A DNA stretch of 64,000 nucleotides from Lagierella massiliensis. Its GTDB lineage: Bacteria > Bacillota > Clostridia > Tissierellales > Peptoniphilaceae. A model generated the notes under the pieces. That model had not been told where the DNA came from. It was given only the letters and a program-made list of their open reading frames with translations, and did not search any database. The stretch's first letter is position 1; each line of letters opens with the position of its first letter. The stretch lies in contig NZ_CYUO01000004.1 in assembly GCF_001407835.1 (NCBI RefSeq), positions 262,739 through 326,738 of the forward strand. The letters are read 5' to 3'. A program made the position numbers and the translations under genes. Below, piece by piece: positions 7,161-15,318 of the stretch.

Positions 7161-7701
7161 TTATAAATCGAAATAAACTTTTAGGGACTAAGTTTTTAAA
7201 GCTTTCAGATATTTCTTTAGCGCTTAAGTTTTTATCGTCCTTTAACCACTGTAATAAACAAGTACAATAACCTATACAATAAAAATTATAGTCAAAATAC
7301 AAAACTTTATTGTTCAATATCTCTTGGCTATTTTGATTGAAGGTATAAATTAGCATATTTTTTTTAGTCTCAATAATATACCTATCGACAAAGGGACTGT
7401 TTGGATTAAAAGAGATAATTTGCTTATAAAAATTTCTGTTTGAATCCATTAAGTTTATATACAAATCAGACAAAGACGAAGAGTTATTTAGTCTTTCCAT
7501 TGCAAGATGTGCTGGCTCAACATTTTTTTTATGTATATAATAGATTAAATCATCAATATTATAAAAATTCCTATAGAATGTTTGCCTAGATAATCCTGAT
7601 TTTTCAACGATATCAATAACATTTATATTCTTTATTTTTGTTTCTTTAGACAATTCGATTAAAGCTTTTGAAAAAATATCTTTATTTGAAACGTTTTCCA
7701 T
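7147..7701 (-). CDS. TetR-family transcriptional regulator
   Basis: A 184-residue DNA-binding regulator. The N-terminal helix-turn-helix is IKNINVIDIVEKSGLSRQTFYRNFYNIDDLIYYI, the classic TetR helix 2-3-4 pattern with the TFYRNF recognition helix. The C-terminal half is a ligand-binding all-helical domain with no recognisable signature. The ATG at 7701 is chosen because GGTGAT lies five bases upstream; an ATG at 7761 would add a non-homologous tail without a ribosome site. It is divergent from the DUF5058 transporter operon at 7961, which it probably controls. Confidence 0.85.
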   Translation of the reverse strand: MENVSNKDIFSKALIELSKETKIKNINVIDIVEKSGLSRQTFYRNFYNIDDLIYYIHKKNVEPAHLAMERLNNSSSLSDLYINLMDSNRNFYKQIISFNPNSPFVDRYIIETKKNMLIYTFNQNSQEILNNKVLYFDYNFYCIGYCTCLLQWLKDDKNLSAKEISESFKNLVPKSLFRFIKNKK

Positions 7702-7813
7702 AATATCACCACATAAATTATAAGCTATTTGAGAAATATAAACAATATTAAACAAACTCAAGAAATTACAAATTATAGTAAATGTAACATAATAATTAAA
7801 CTTTCATAAAAAT

Positions 7814-7829
7814 GTACTTTTTCAAGTAC
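7814..7829. promoter_or_regulatory. Palindrome in the tetR/DUF5058 divergent promoter region
   Basis: GTACTT and AAGTAC flank TTTC in the about 260-base region between tetR and the transporter genes. It is the cleanest inverted repeat there and is a candidate TetR operator. A second imperfect repeat (ACTA...TAGT) spans about 7847-7872. No strong sigma-A promoter was recognised. Confidence 0.4.
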
Positions 7830-7960
7830 GAAAAAAGGTTTTCATAACTATATCACGACAAAGCGATGTAGTTGTAAATTGAAATAATAATCTTATATGA
7901 AATAATAAAATCATAAAATATGAATCTATAAAAACGATTCTAAAAAACGAGGAGGTTATT

Positions 7961-8677
7961 ATGCCGTATATGGAAGCAGCCAATTCGATTTGGCTATGGA
8001 TTGCTTGTGTACCTACAGTATTATTGGTAATTTATCAAGCATTGTATTTTTATAAAAAAGTAAAGGAAGCATCTGTGCTGGTTGACATGGGATCGGGAGA
8101 AGTTTCAAAAGCGTTTAAAATTGGAGCGATGTCAGCGATAGGGCCAGCGTTTGGTGTATTTGTAGTAATGTTGGGACTAAGTTCACAAATTGGGGGACCA
8201 TTAGCCTGGGTACGTTTATCAATCATTGGAGCTGCGCCAACAGAGTTAGGAGCGGCCGAATTAGCAGCTAACGCAATGGGTACTACTCTTGGATCTCCAG
8301 AATATAGCTTAGTTCATTTTGCAAATGCAGCATGGGTAACTGCACTGAATGGTGCTTCATGGCTTATAATTTCAGGTCTTTTTGCGGATAAGTTAGATGT
8401 TGCAAGCAAAAAAATTACCGGTGGAGATGCAAAGTTATTAGGTGTTATTTCCGTTGGAGCTGTTTGTGGAGCTGTTGGTTTCTTCTTTGCAAATGAAATT
8501 GCAAAAGGTATAAAAGGAAATCCAGCGGCTATAGCATCAGGTATATTATCATTAGTATCGATGGTAATTCTCCATAATATTGCAAAGAAACATCCTAAAC
8601 TTACAGAGTATACTTTGGGAATTGCAATGGTTATTGGAATGATAGCAGGAGTAATATGCAAGAGAGTAATAGGATAG
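7961..8677 (+). CDS. DUF5058 family membrane protein
   Basis: An integral membrane protein of 238 residues with about six to seven helices (for example 11-30, 53-73, 160-180, 188-205, 218-235). The start follows GAGGAGG. The segment MSAIGPAFGVFVVMLGL and the loop WVRLSIIGAAPTELGAAELAANAMG are conserved in DUF5058 proteins as I recall them. It is followed nine bases later by a second membrane protein and then an M20D amidohydrolase. The pair probably imports the peptide-like or acylated substrate which the amidohydrolase cleaves; the substrate is unknown. Confidence 0.75.
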   Translation: MPYMEAANSIWLWIACVPTVLLVIYQALYFYKKVKEASVLVDMGSGEVSKAFKIGAMSAIGPAFGVFVVMLGLSSQIGGPLAWVRLSIIGAAPTELGAAELAANAMGTTLGSPEYSLVHFANAAWVTALNGASWLIISGLFADKLDVASKKITGGDAKLLGVISVGAVCGAVGFFFANEIAKGIKGNPAAIASGILSLVSMVILHNIAKKHPKLTEYTLGIAMVIGMIAGVICKRVIG

Positions 8678-8686
8678 GAGAAAGAA

Positions 8687-9352
8687 ATGGAAAATAATAA
8701 TTACGATAAGATATTTACAAAACCGATTATAAGGGTAGGAAGAGCAGTTAATTTATTAGCTGTAATTACAAGTTTATTTCCTGCGTTTATGCTGTATTTT
8801 AAATTTGATACATTCCCGGGAATTGCATCAATACTTAAGGGATGGGGCCTGGTTCTTTCTGTGTTTTTAATTGTAGCAATTGTTGAAGCTGTTTCATATT
8901 TTCCTGTTTTAGGACTATCAGGAACATATATGTCATTTATAGCAGGAAATATAGGCAATATGAGGGTCCCTTGTTCTCTTATAGCACAAGAATCTCTTGG
9001 AACACAACCAGGAACAAAAAAAGCAGAACTAGTTTCTACTTTAGGGATAGCTGGCTCAGTTGTAACAAATATTATTGTAGTAACCGTAGCAGCAATTGGC
9101 GGACAAGCACTTATGTCAATATTTCCACCTGCAGTATTAGAATCTTTTACATATGTAGCACCTTCAATATTAGGAGCTGCATTTGGTATGTATGCTGTAA
9201 AAGATTTGAAATTAGGGTTATTAGCCTTATCCACAGGATTGATTATGTTATTAGTATTAAAAATTAATTCATTTGCAATAATGATTCCAGCAAATGTTCT
9301 AATTAGCATTTTAGTTGCTGTTTTTGTCTATAAAAAAAGTATTAATAAATAA
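8687..9352 (+). CDS. Membrane protein paired with DUF5058 (transporter half)
   Basis: A 221-residue protein with about six helices (20-38, 53-75, 79-97, 118-140, 150-168, 175-190, 195-215). A glycine-rich polar loop (LGTQPGTKKAELVSTLGIAGSV) sits in the middle, like the equivalent loop of its DUF5058 neighbour. The ribosome site is GGAGAAAG. Such proteins are often left unnamed or misnamed as channels. Together with the preceding gene it looks like a two-component membrane carrier of the NupG-like/SpmAB-like kind. The function is inferred only from its genetic link to the amidohydrolase. Confidence 0.65.
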   Translation: MENNNYDKIFTKPIIRVGRAVNLLAVITSLFPAFMLYFKFDTFPGIASILKGWGLVLSVFLIVAIVEAVSYFPVLGLSGTYMSFIAGNIGNMRVPCSLIAQESLGTQPGTKKAELVSTLGIAGSVVTNIIVVTVAAIGGQALMSIFPPAVLESFTYVAPSILGAAFGMYAVKDLKLGLLALSTGLIMLLVLKINSFAIMIPANVLISILVAVFVYKKSINK

Positions 9353-9411
9353 AGCTAATTTAATAAAAAGGTTTTTGATTTAGAATCTGATAGTCAGAGG
9401 GAAGGTAAATT

Positions 9412-10779
9412 ATGGAAAAAAATATCTCAAAATATATTGATGAGAAAAAAGATGAGTTGATAAATCTAAGCAAAAAAATTTGGGAAAATCCAGAAATTTC
9501 TTTTGAAGAATATAATGCAGCAAAATGGTTTGGAGAATTTTTAGAAAAAGAAGGTTTTGAAGTCAAGATAGGAGATTATGGAGTACCAACATCAATTAGA
9601 GCATCTTTTGGATCAGGTAAGCCAGTTATTGGTTTTTTAGGAGAGTATGATGCTCTTAGAGGAATGAGCCAAGTTGTAAGTACTCACAAAGAAGCAGTCA
9701 AAGAGGGAGCTCCAGGACATGCTTGTCAACATAATTTATTGGGTGTTGCACACTTAGGAGCGGCTATTGCATTAAAAAATGAAATTGAAAAAAACAATTT
9801 AAACGGAACCGTTGTTTTTTATGGTTGCCCTGGAGAGGAAGAATTGACCGGGAAAGGATTTATGGCAAGAGGAGGTGCGTTTAAAGATTTAGATATTAGT
9901 TTTTCGTGGCATCCAGGAAATGTTAATGGAATATTACTAGGAAAATTAACTGCTCTTAATACATTTGAAATACATTACAAAGGTACAACGGCTCATGCTG
10001 CTGCAGATCCTCAAAATGGACGTTCTGCATTGGATGCTCTTGAGCTAACAAATGTAGGTGTTCAGTATTTGAGAGAACATGTAACAAATGATGTTAGAAT
10101 TCACTATAGTATATTAGATGGAGGAAAAGCTCCAAATATAGTACCTGATACGGCATCGTCTTGGTATTTTGTAAGAGCACTTTCAAGAGAAACAGTTGTT
10201 GACATATATGAGAGAATAAAAAAGATAGCTAAAGGAGCAGCTATGATGACAGAAACTGAAGTAGAAGTAAAATATTTAGGTGGTTGTTATAATACAATGC
10301 CTAATAAAGTAATTGCAGATGTTCTTTTAGAATCGATGAATGAAATTCCGAAGCAGGAGTGGTCAGAATCTGATAAAGATTTTGCAAAAAAAATGGAAAA
10401 AGAAAAAGCTAACAAAGGTTCATATGCGTCAGATGATAAAAATAATATTGCTTTATATGAAGGAGAAGTTATAGTTAGCAACTCTGACTCTTATGGTTCA
10501 TCTGATGTAGGAGATGTACATCATATTTGTCCAGGGATATTTTTCTTAACGGCAACAACAAATATAGGAGCAGCAGGACATAGTTGGCAAAATACAGCTT
10601 GTGCAGGAATGGATATTGGATTTAAGGGAATGATTTATGCTGCAAAGTCAATGGCTCTTTCTGGTCTTAAGTTTATGAAAAACAAAGAATTAGTAGATAA
10701 AGCAAAAAAAGATTTTGAAAAAGACATGATGGGGAAAGAGTATATATGTCCTATAACAGAAGAATTAGAGATTAAGTAA
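9412..10779 (+). CDS. M20D amidohydrolase, AbgB-like
   Basis: A cytoplasmic metal-dependent amidohydrolase of 455 residues. Metal-binding motifs include GEYDALRGMSQ, PGHACQHNLLG, GCPGEEELTGKG and SWHPG, and the C-terminal AGHSWQNTACAG. The inserted dimerisation domain runs from about residue 185 to 300 (HYKGTTAHAAADPQNGRSALDA). HACQHN rather than HACGHD is the form found in the p-aminobenzoyl-glutamate hydrolase subunit B group. It follows two membrane proteins, so the operon likely imports and cleaves an N-acylated amino acid or dipeptide. The exact substrate cannot be read from the sequence. Confidence 0.85.
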   Translation: MEKNISKYIDEKKDELINLSKKIWENPEISFEEYNAAKWFGEFLEKEGFEVKIGDYGVPTSIRASFGSGKPVIGFLGEYDALRGMSQVVSTHKEAVKEGAPGHACQHNLLGVAHLGAAIALKNEIEKNNLNGTVVFYGCPGEEELTGKGFMARGGAFKDLDISFSWHPGNVNGILLGKLTALNTFEIHYKGTTAHAAADPQNGRSALDALELTNVGVQYLREHVTNDVRIHYSILDGGKAPNIVPDTASSWYFVRALSRETVVDIYERIKKIAKGAAMMTETEVEVKYLGGCYNTMPNKVIADVLLESMNEIPKQEWSESDKDFAKKMEKEKANKGSYASDDKNNIALYEGEVIVSNSDSYGSSDVGDVHHICPGIFFLTATTNIGAAGHSWQNTACAGMDIGFKGMIYAAKSMALSGLKFMKNKELVDKAKKDFEKDMMGKEYICPITEELEIK

Positions 10780-10822
10780 GAAGTAAAAGAGTAGACATAA
10801 AGTTTGAATTTTAGTTTTAGAT

Positions 10823-10838
10823 TTAAGCTAAGTTTAGC
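10823..10838 (+). repeat. 16-bp direct repeat, right copy
   Basis: TTAAGCTAAGTTTAGC, identical to 7092-7107, lying nine bases before a terminator that may once have ended the arsS operon. The flanking bases outside the 16 differ from those at the left copy. Confidence 0.85.
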
Positions 10839-10846
10839 TAAAACAA

Positions 10847-10874
10847 GGCGATGGAAATTCCGTCGTCTTTTTGT
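10847..10874 (+). terminator. Terminator right of the direct repeat
   Basis: GGCGATGGA and TCCGTCGTC pair (nine pairs with two G-U) around AAT, followed by TTTTT. It ends the amidohydrolase operon now, and could have been the original arsS terminator before the cassette was inserted. Confidence 0.75.
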
Positions 10875-10949
10875 ATGGACTTGAAGAGTATTTAAAACCT
10901 TGCTAAAATTATTATGGAAATTAAATTAAGTTTTAATTTAGGAGGCAAA

Positions 10950-11195
10950 ATGAAAATACTAAAAATAATATCACCACTTATTTTAGTGTGCATATTGGTG
11001 GTTTATATAATAAAGCTTGTTAAAAATAAAAATAAAAGTAACAATGAAGATGACAACGCCATGGCAGAGGGTATGGCCATAGGTATGGGCCTTGGTACAG
11101 CCATAGGATCTGCTTGGGGTGTAGAAAATCTCGCAATTGGCACAAGCATAGGAATGCTACTTGGAATGATTGTAGGAATGAATATAAAAAAATAA
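10950..11195 (+). CDS. Small glycine-zipper membrane protein
   Basis: An 81-residue protein of unknown function. The N-terminal transmembrane helix (about 5-24) is followed by a charged loop (KLVKNKNKSNNEDDN) and a glycine/alanine-rich stretch with GxxxG spacing (GMAIGMGLGTAIGSAWG and GTSIGMLLGMIVG), which resembles glycine-zipper segments that pack in membranes. The ATG at 10950 follows AGGAGG; an ATG at 10914 lacks one. It has its own terminator. No gene name can be given. Confidence 0.7.
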   Translation: MKILKIISPLILVCILVVYIIKLVKNKNKSNNEDDNAMAEGMAIGMGLGTAIGSAWGVENLAIGTSIGMLLGMIVGMNIKK

Positions 11196-11198
11196 AAA

Positions 11199-11231
11199 TA
11201 ATAAAAATCTCCCTTCATGGGAGATTTTTGT
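11199..11231. terminator. Bidirectional terminator
   Basis: AAAATCTCCC, TTCAT and GGGAGATTTTT form a stem with A and T runs on both sides, between the convergent small membrane protein and the CWB2 glucosaminidase. Confidence 0.85.
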
Positions 11232-12716
11232 CTATACATCTAAAATTGATTTTATTTGTTTTTCTACTGCTCCACTAACGGAACCATTTCCTCCAAGGAT
11301 ATAAAGTGTATTTATTTTTTTATACTTCAAGTAAGATATAAGTTCGTTTGGTGCTTGTGTCTTCTTACTTAGCACAATTGGTGCATTTAATTTATTTGAA
11401 AGAGTTGTTCCTGAAAGGGCATCTGCAAAGTCTTCGCCTGATGCTAACAATACAAATTCAGGATTACTATAGTAGTTATTTGCAATTTGTACAGAGGTTT
11501 CATATCTTGTCTTACCAGATATTCTTGAAACAGATGGTACAATATTTCTTATCTTGTTTTCAATTCCCTTAGAAACTGAATTGTCCCCACCAACTAAATA
11601 AACTTCCGATGCATTTTTAATTATATTCATAACATCACTGCTTAAAGTCTTTCCGTCTGTAAATAGCAGATTTGCATTTTTCATTTTAGCAACGCCAGCA
11701 ATTGAAAGTGCGTCTGGAAATAAAACTCCATTTGCTAAAAATACTATGTCTTTTGAGCTATCTTCCTTGGCAACTTTAACTGCGGTGTCGTATCTGCTCT
11801 TTCCTTTTAAGTATCTAACATCAATTCCCTTTGAAGTTAAAGTATCAATATAGCTCTTAGGTAGATTATTTCCTCCAACTAAATACACTGTTGAAATCTT
11901 TCCAGTGTTTATTGTGTTTGAAATTTCTCCAGTAACTCTATTAGGGTCGCTTAGTAGTAGATGGGCATTTAAATTGCCCGCAAGGATTGACGCTGCAATA
12001 CTATCAGGGAATGAATGACCATTTGAAATTACTGCAATGTCTGAATCCACATCTGCGTTTTTATTTATTAGCGCCGAAGTTTCAAATCTTGTGTTTCCAG
12101 AAATTCTTTTAACAGAAGAGTATGGAAATGAATGTAGTTCTTTCATAAGTAAAACTACTTCCACACCATAGTCTTTGCTCGGTGCCCATCTTGCTCCTAA
12201 ATCTTCAACCATTGGAGCTTTGCCATAAATTGCAGGAAAATGTCTTGGGTCTGGTGTGTTTTCTTTTGGATAACCATTTGCTCCAGCATAAAGTGCCAGG
12301 TGATCAACTTGAGCCGTGATTCCCTCTTCCCATGACTTAAATTTTGTGTGTGCCGAAGGCTCTTTGTCTCCGCCACCTTGAGTGGTCTTAAGTCCGCATG
12401 GGTTAAAGTAAGAAGCGTCTAATACTCCACCAAATCTTAAAAAGTTTGTCTCTTTTGCAGATTGGGTGTAAGTTACTGCTGGGTCAACCCCACTTTTAAC
12501 AGAAACTGAATAGTATAGAGGAGCTAAGTCAATAAATAATTGATTTGCATTTCTTGACCTTGCCCATAGCTTCATTTGATGAACTGTAGTTGTTGATTTT
12601 CCAAGTATAGGTGTAGAAGAATTTATTTCTTCAGCAATAGATTTTGAACTTAGGGGTACTAACATAGACACACAAAGCAAAATCGTAATTAATTTTTTAA
12701 AATATTTGTTTTTCAT
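11232..12716 (-). CDS. CWB2 surface protein with glucosaminidase domain
   Basis: A secreted 494-residue cell wall protein. A signal peptide (about 1-29, ending near SKSIAEE) is followed by a peptidoglycan N-acetylglucosaminidase-type domain (about 45-200) with GVDPAVTYTQSAKETNFLRFGG, where the glutamate of AKETNF is the likely acid, and YFNPCGLKTTQGG. Three cell wall binding repeat 2 modules follow (about 205-300, 300-395, 397-494), each with an RISGxxRYETS-like opening and YLVGGxxSVS-like closing motif. CWB2 repeats bind anionic wall polymers without covalent links. The start follows AAGGGAGG. It is likely an autolysin. Confidence 0.9.
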   Translation of the reverse strand: MKNKYFKKLITILLCVSMLVPLSSKSIAEEINSSTPILGKSTTTVHQMKLWARSRNANQLFIDLAPLYYSVSVKSGVDPAVTYTQSAKETNFLRFGGVLDASYFNPCGLKTTQGGGDKEPSAHTKFKSWEEGITAQVDHLALYAGANGYPKENTPDPRHFPAIYGKAPMVEDLGARWAPSKDYGVEVVLLMKELHSFPYSSVKRISGNTRFETSALINKNADVDSDIAVISNGHSFPDSIAASILAGNLNAHLLLSDPNRVTGEISNTINTGKISTVYLVGGNNLPKSYIDTLTSKGIDVRYLKGKSRYDTAVKVAKEDSSKDIVFLANGVLFPDALSIAGVAKMKNANLLFTDGKTLSSDVMNIIKNASEVYLVGGDNSVSKGIENKIRNIVPSVSRISGKTRYETSVQIANNYYSNPEFVLLASGEDFADALSGTTLSNKLNAPIVLSKKTQAPNELISYLKYKKINTLYILGGNGSVSGAVEKQIKSILDV

Positions 12717-12770
12717 TCTATCCTCCCTTACACATATAATAATCTATTGCTAAAAGGATTGCAAAGGGTA

Positions 12771-12826
12771 TTGACATAAAAAAATTGAATTGGTATTATA
12801 ATATTAACACATGAACAGTTGCTCAT
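12771..12826 (+). promoter_or_regulatory. Promoter and ArsR-type operator
   Basis: TTGACA (12771-12776) and TATTAT (12794-12799) are 17 bases apart. Directly downstream, ATGAACA-GT-TGCTCAT (12811-12826) is an inverted repeat of the form bound by ArsR/SmtB/CzrA repressors. It overlaps the start region of transcription, so the repressor at 12847 probably regulates itself and the ATPase. Confidence 0.75.
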
Positions 12827-12846
12827 ATATTCATAGGAGGATGAAT

Positions 12847-13185
12847 ATGGATAATGAAGATAATATAGATAAAAATAAAATTGAAAAAGCAAAAGAGTCT
12901 CTGCCCATAGAGGAGGATATTTATGACTTGGCAGACTTTTATAAAATGTTTTCAGATTCTACAAGGCTAAAGATACTTCTTACTTTAGGTAAAGGAGAAC
13001 TCTGCGTGTCGGATTTGTCCAATGTACTTGGCATGGGTCAGTCTGCCATCAGTCATCAATTACGACTTTTAAAACAGGCAAGACTTGTAAGAAATAGAAG
13101 GGAGGGTAAGGTCATTTACTACTGTTTGGACGATGAACATATTAGTGAAATTATAAACAGTGGTCTTGACCATATAATGGAATAA
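12847..13185 (+). CDS. ArsR/SmtB-family metal-sensing repressor
   Basis: A 112-residue winged-helix repressor. The DNA-binding helices are GELCVSDLSNVLGMGQSAISHQLRLLKQARLVRNRREGKVIYYCLDD, the standard ArsR fold, with ELCVSDL at the alpha-3 metal-site position and a C-terminal helix ending ISEIINSGLDHIME that may carry alpha-5 ligands. The ATG at 12847 is preferred since AGGAGG lies six bases upstream; the ATG at 12841 touches the site. It is three bases from the P-type ATPase and has a matching operator upstream, so it is probably a Zn/Cd-type sensor. The exact metal is not certain. Confidence 0.9.
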   Translation: MDNEDNIDKNKIEKAKESLPIEEDIYDLADFYKMFSDSTRLKILLTLGKGELCVSDLSNVLGMGQSAISHQLRLLKQARLVRNRREGKVIYYCLDDEHISEIINSGLDHIME

Positions 13186-13187
13186 TT

Positions 13188-15269
13188 ATGGAAGTTAAAT
13201 TAGATGGATTAAAATGTGCAAATTGTGGTGCAAAGATTGAAAGGGAGATAAATAATCTTCCAAATGTAAAATTTGCAAATGTAAATGTAATAGATAGCAC
13301 CCTAAATATAGAAACTGAAGATGGAAACTATGAACAAACTCTTAAAGAATGTAAGAAAATAGTTGATAGGATTGAACCAGGAACTGGATTTAGAGTTGTG
13401 GATGAAATGGAAGAAGTGGAAGAGGAAGAACCAGAGTCAAAGAAAAAAATAATTTCTATGGCAATTTCGGCACTTCTTATGGTTATTGCCTACCTAATAA
13501 AAGAAAAAAATTCCACTTTAAATCTAATACTTGAAATTTCAGCATACCTTGTTGTAGGTCTTCCAATATTAAAAACTGCCTTTATAAATATTACTAAGGG
13601 GCAGATTTTTGATGAAAACTTTTTAATGACCATTGCCACTCTTGGAGCCATAGCCATTGGACAACGAGAAGAGGGAGTCATGGTAATGTTACTTTATACC
13701 CTTGGAGAATATTTACAAGACAAGGCCGTTGACAGCTCCACCAAGTCAATAAAAAACTTGGTTAAGATGAAGCCTGAGTCTGCCAATTTAGTTTCAGATG
13801 GAAAGACTGAAGTTGTAAAACCAGAAGTTTTAAAAATAGGTGATATCATAAGAATACTTCCTGGAGAAAAAATTCCCGTTGATTCAATTGTGATAAAGGG
13901 AGAGACTTCTCTTGACACGTCTTCAATAACAGGAGAGTCAATGCCTGTAAATGTTTCTATTGGAGATGAAATAATTTCTGGATCCATTAACAATGAAGGA
14001 GTCATCGAGGCAAAGGTACGAAAAGAATACAAAGACTCGGCAGTAAGTCAAATACTGGACCTTGTGAAGAATGCTTCCAACAAGAAGTCGGAAACAGAAA
14101 ATTTCATTACGGTGTTTGCTCGTTACTACACACCTATTGTAGTTATAGCAGCTGTTGTGATAGCGGTACTTCCTCCAATTATTTTAAAGGAGGAGTTTAT
14201 AAAGTGGATATATACAGCTCTTACATTTTTAGTAATCTCATGTCCATGTGCCATGATAATATCTATTCCACTGGCATACTTTGCATCAATTGGAGTAAGC
14301 TCTAAACATGGTATCTTAGTTAAGGGCTCAAACTATGTGGAGTCCATGTCTAAGGTTGATACAATCATAATGGACAAGACTGGAACAATAACGGAAGGTT
14401 CATTTAAAGTTACAGATGTGGTGGCAAAGTCCTGCACCGAGGAAGAACTTTTATCCATAGCTAAAAAGATGGAGGAACATTCAAACCACCCAATAGCTCT
14501 GTCTATAAGGAACTACTATAAAGATGAAGTTAATTTGGACATAAAAAATATTAAGGACATCCCTGGAAAAGGTCTTAGTGGAGAACTTGAAGGAGAAAAA
14601 ATTCTTTTAGGAAATAGCAAGTTGTTAAAAGAAAATAAAATTTTAGTTGAAGAAGTGGAAAGCTCAGGCACAATGATATATGTTGCTAAGAATGGAGAAT
14701 TTTTAGGCCATATTGAAATTGCTGACAGCATAAAAAAAGATGCAAGAGAGACTATAAAAGAACTTAAAGAGCAAGGCATAAAAAATATTATAATGCTTAC
14801 AGGGGATAGAGAAATATCTGCGAGTGAAGTTGCAAAAAAATTAAAGCTTGATGGATATAGGGCAGGCCTACTACCACAGGATAAGGTTAAGTCCTTTAAC
14901 GAAATCAAGGAAAGTGCAGAAGGAAGAGTTGCCTTTGTAGGAGACGGAGTTAACGACGCACCAGTGCTTAGAATTTCAGATGTGGGAATTGTAATGGGAG
15001 AACTTGGAAGTGACGCTGCAATTGAGTCTGGAGATGTAACACTAATGGGTAATGGACTTAAAAAACTTTCCCTATTCCATAGAATTTCCAAGAAGACAAA
15101 ACTTATTTCGATGGAAAATATCGTATTTGCCCTGGGAGTTAAATTTATTGTAATGATACTTGGCGTAATGGGCCATGCCAATATGTGGGCGGCGGTTTTT
15201 GCAGACGTTGGAGTGTCATTAATAGCAGTGTTTAACTCACTAAGAATTATGTTTATAAAGAAAAACTGA
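13188..15269 (+). CDS. P1B-type heavy-metal-exporting ATPase (CadA/ZntA-like)
   Basis: A 693-residue membrane pump. The N-terminal heavy-metal-associated domain has CANCG (about residues 10-14), then an acidic linker and the membrane helices. The metal-passage motif is Cys352-Pro-Cys354 (SCPCAMIIS). The phosphorylated Asp396 is in DKTGTITEG, the HP motif is SNHPIA, and the hinge is GDGVNDAPVL. The CPC form with a C-terminal FADVGVSLIAVFNSLR is typical of Zn/Cd/Pb exporters rather than copper pumps. It is co-transcribed with the ArsR-type repressor and ends at a terminator. Confidence 0.92.
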   Translation: MEVKLDGLKCANCGAKIEREINNLPNVKFANVNVIDSTLNIETEDGNYEQTLKECKKIVDRIEPGTGFRVVDEMEEVEEEEPESKKKIISMAISALLMVIAYLIKEKNSTLNLILEISAYLVVGLPILKTAFINITKGQIFDENFLMTIATLGAIAIGQREEGVMVMLLYTLGEYLQDKAVDSSTKSIKNLVKMKPESANLVSDGKTEVVKPEVLKIGDIIRILPGEKIPVDSIVIKGETSLDTSSITGESMPVNVSIGDEIISGSINNEGVIEAKVRKEYKDSAVSQILDLVKNASNKKSETENFITVFARYYTPIVVIAAVVIAVLPPIILKEEFIKWIYTALTFLVISCPCAMIISIPLAYFASIGVSSKHGILVKGSNYVESMSKVDTIIMDKTGTITEGSFKVTDVVAKSCTEEELLSIAKKMEEHSNHPIALSIRNYYKDEVNLDIKNIKDIPGKGLSGELEGEKILLGNSKLLKENKILVEEVESSGTMIYVAKNGEFLGHIEIADSIKKDARETIKELKEQGIKNIIMLTGDREISASEVAKKLKLDGYRAGLLPQDKVKSFNEIKESAEGRVAFVGDGVNDAPVLRISDVGIVMGELGSDAAIESGDVTLMGNGLKKLSLFHRISKKTKLISMENIVFALGVKFIVMILGVMGHANMWAAVFADVGVSLIAVFNSLRIMFIKKN

Positions 15270-15283
15270 TAAAAGAGTAAAGT

Positions 15284-15318
15284 AATAGACCCTGATGTTT
15301 TCCAGGGTCTATTTTTTA
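15284..15318. terminator. Terminator after the metal ATPase
   Basis: AGACCCTG and CAGGGTCT pair around ATGTTTTC, followed by ATTTTTT. It lies between convergent transcription units and probably serves both. Confidence 0.85.

Noticed and set aside
8971-9267. 98-residue frame overlapping the second transporter gene on the same strand
   Set aside because: It lies fully inside the 8687-9352 gene in another frame, with Ser/Cys/Tyr-rich random-looking sequence. The enclosing frame has a ribosome site and clear membrane segments.
8701-9309. Long antisense frame (202 residues) opposite the transporter gene
   Set aside because: It is a shadow of a hydrophobic AT-rich gene. It lacks a ribosome site and any recognisable domain. 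The same holds for the 221-residue antisense frame at 14516-15181 inside the metal ATPase.
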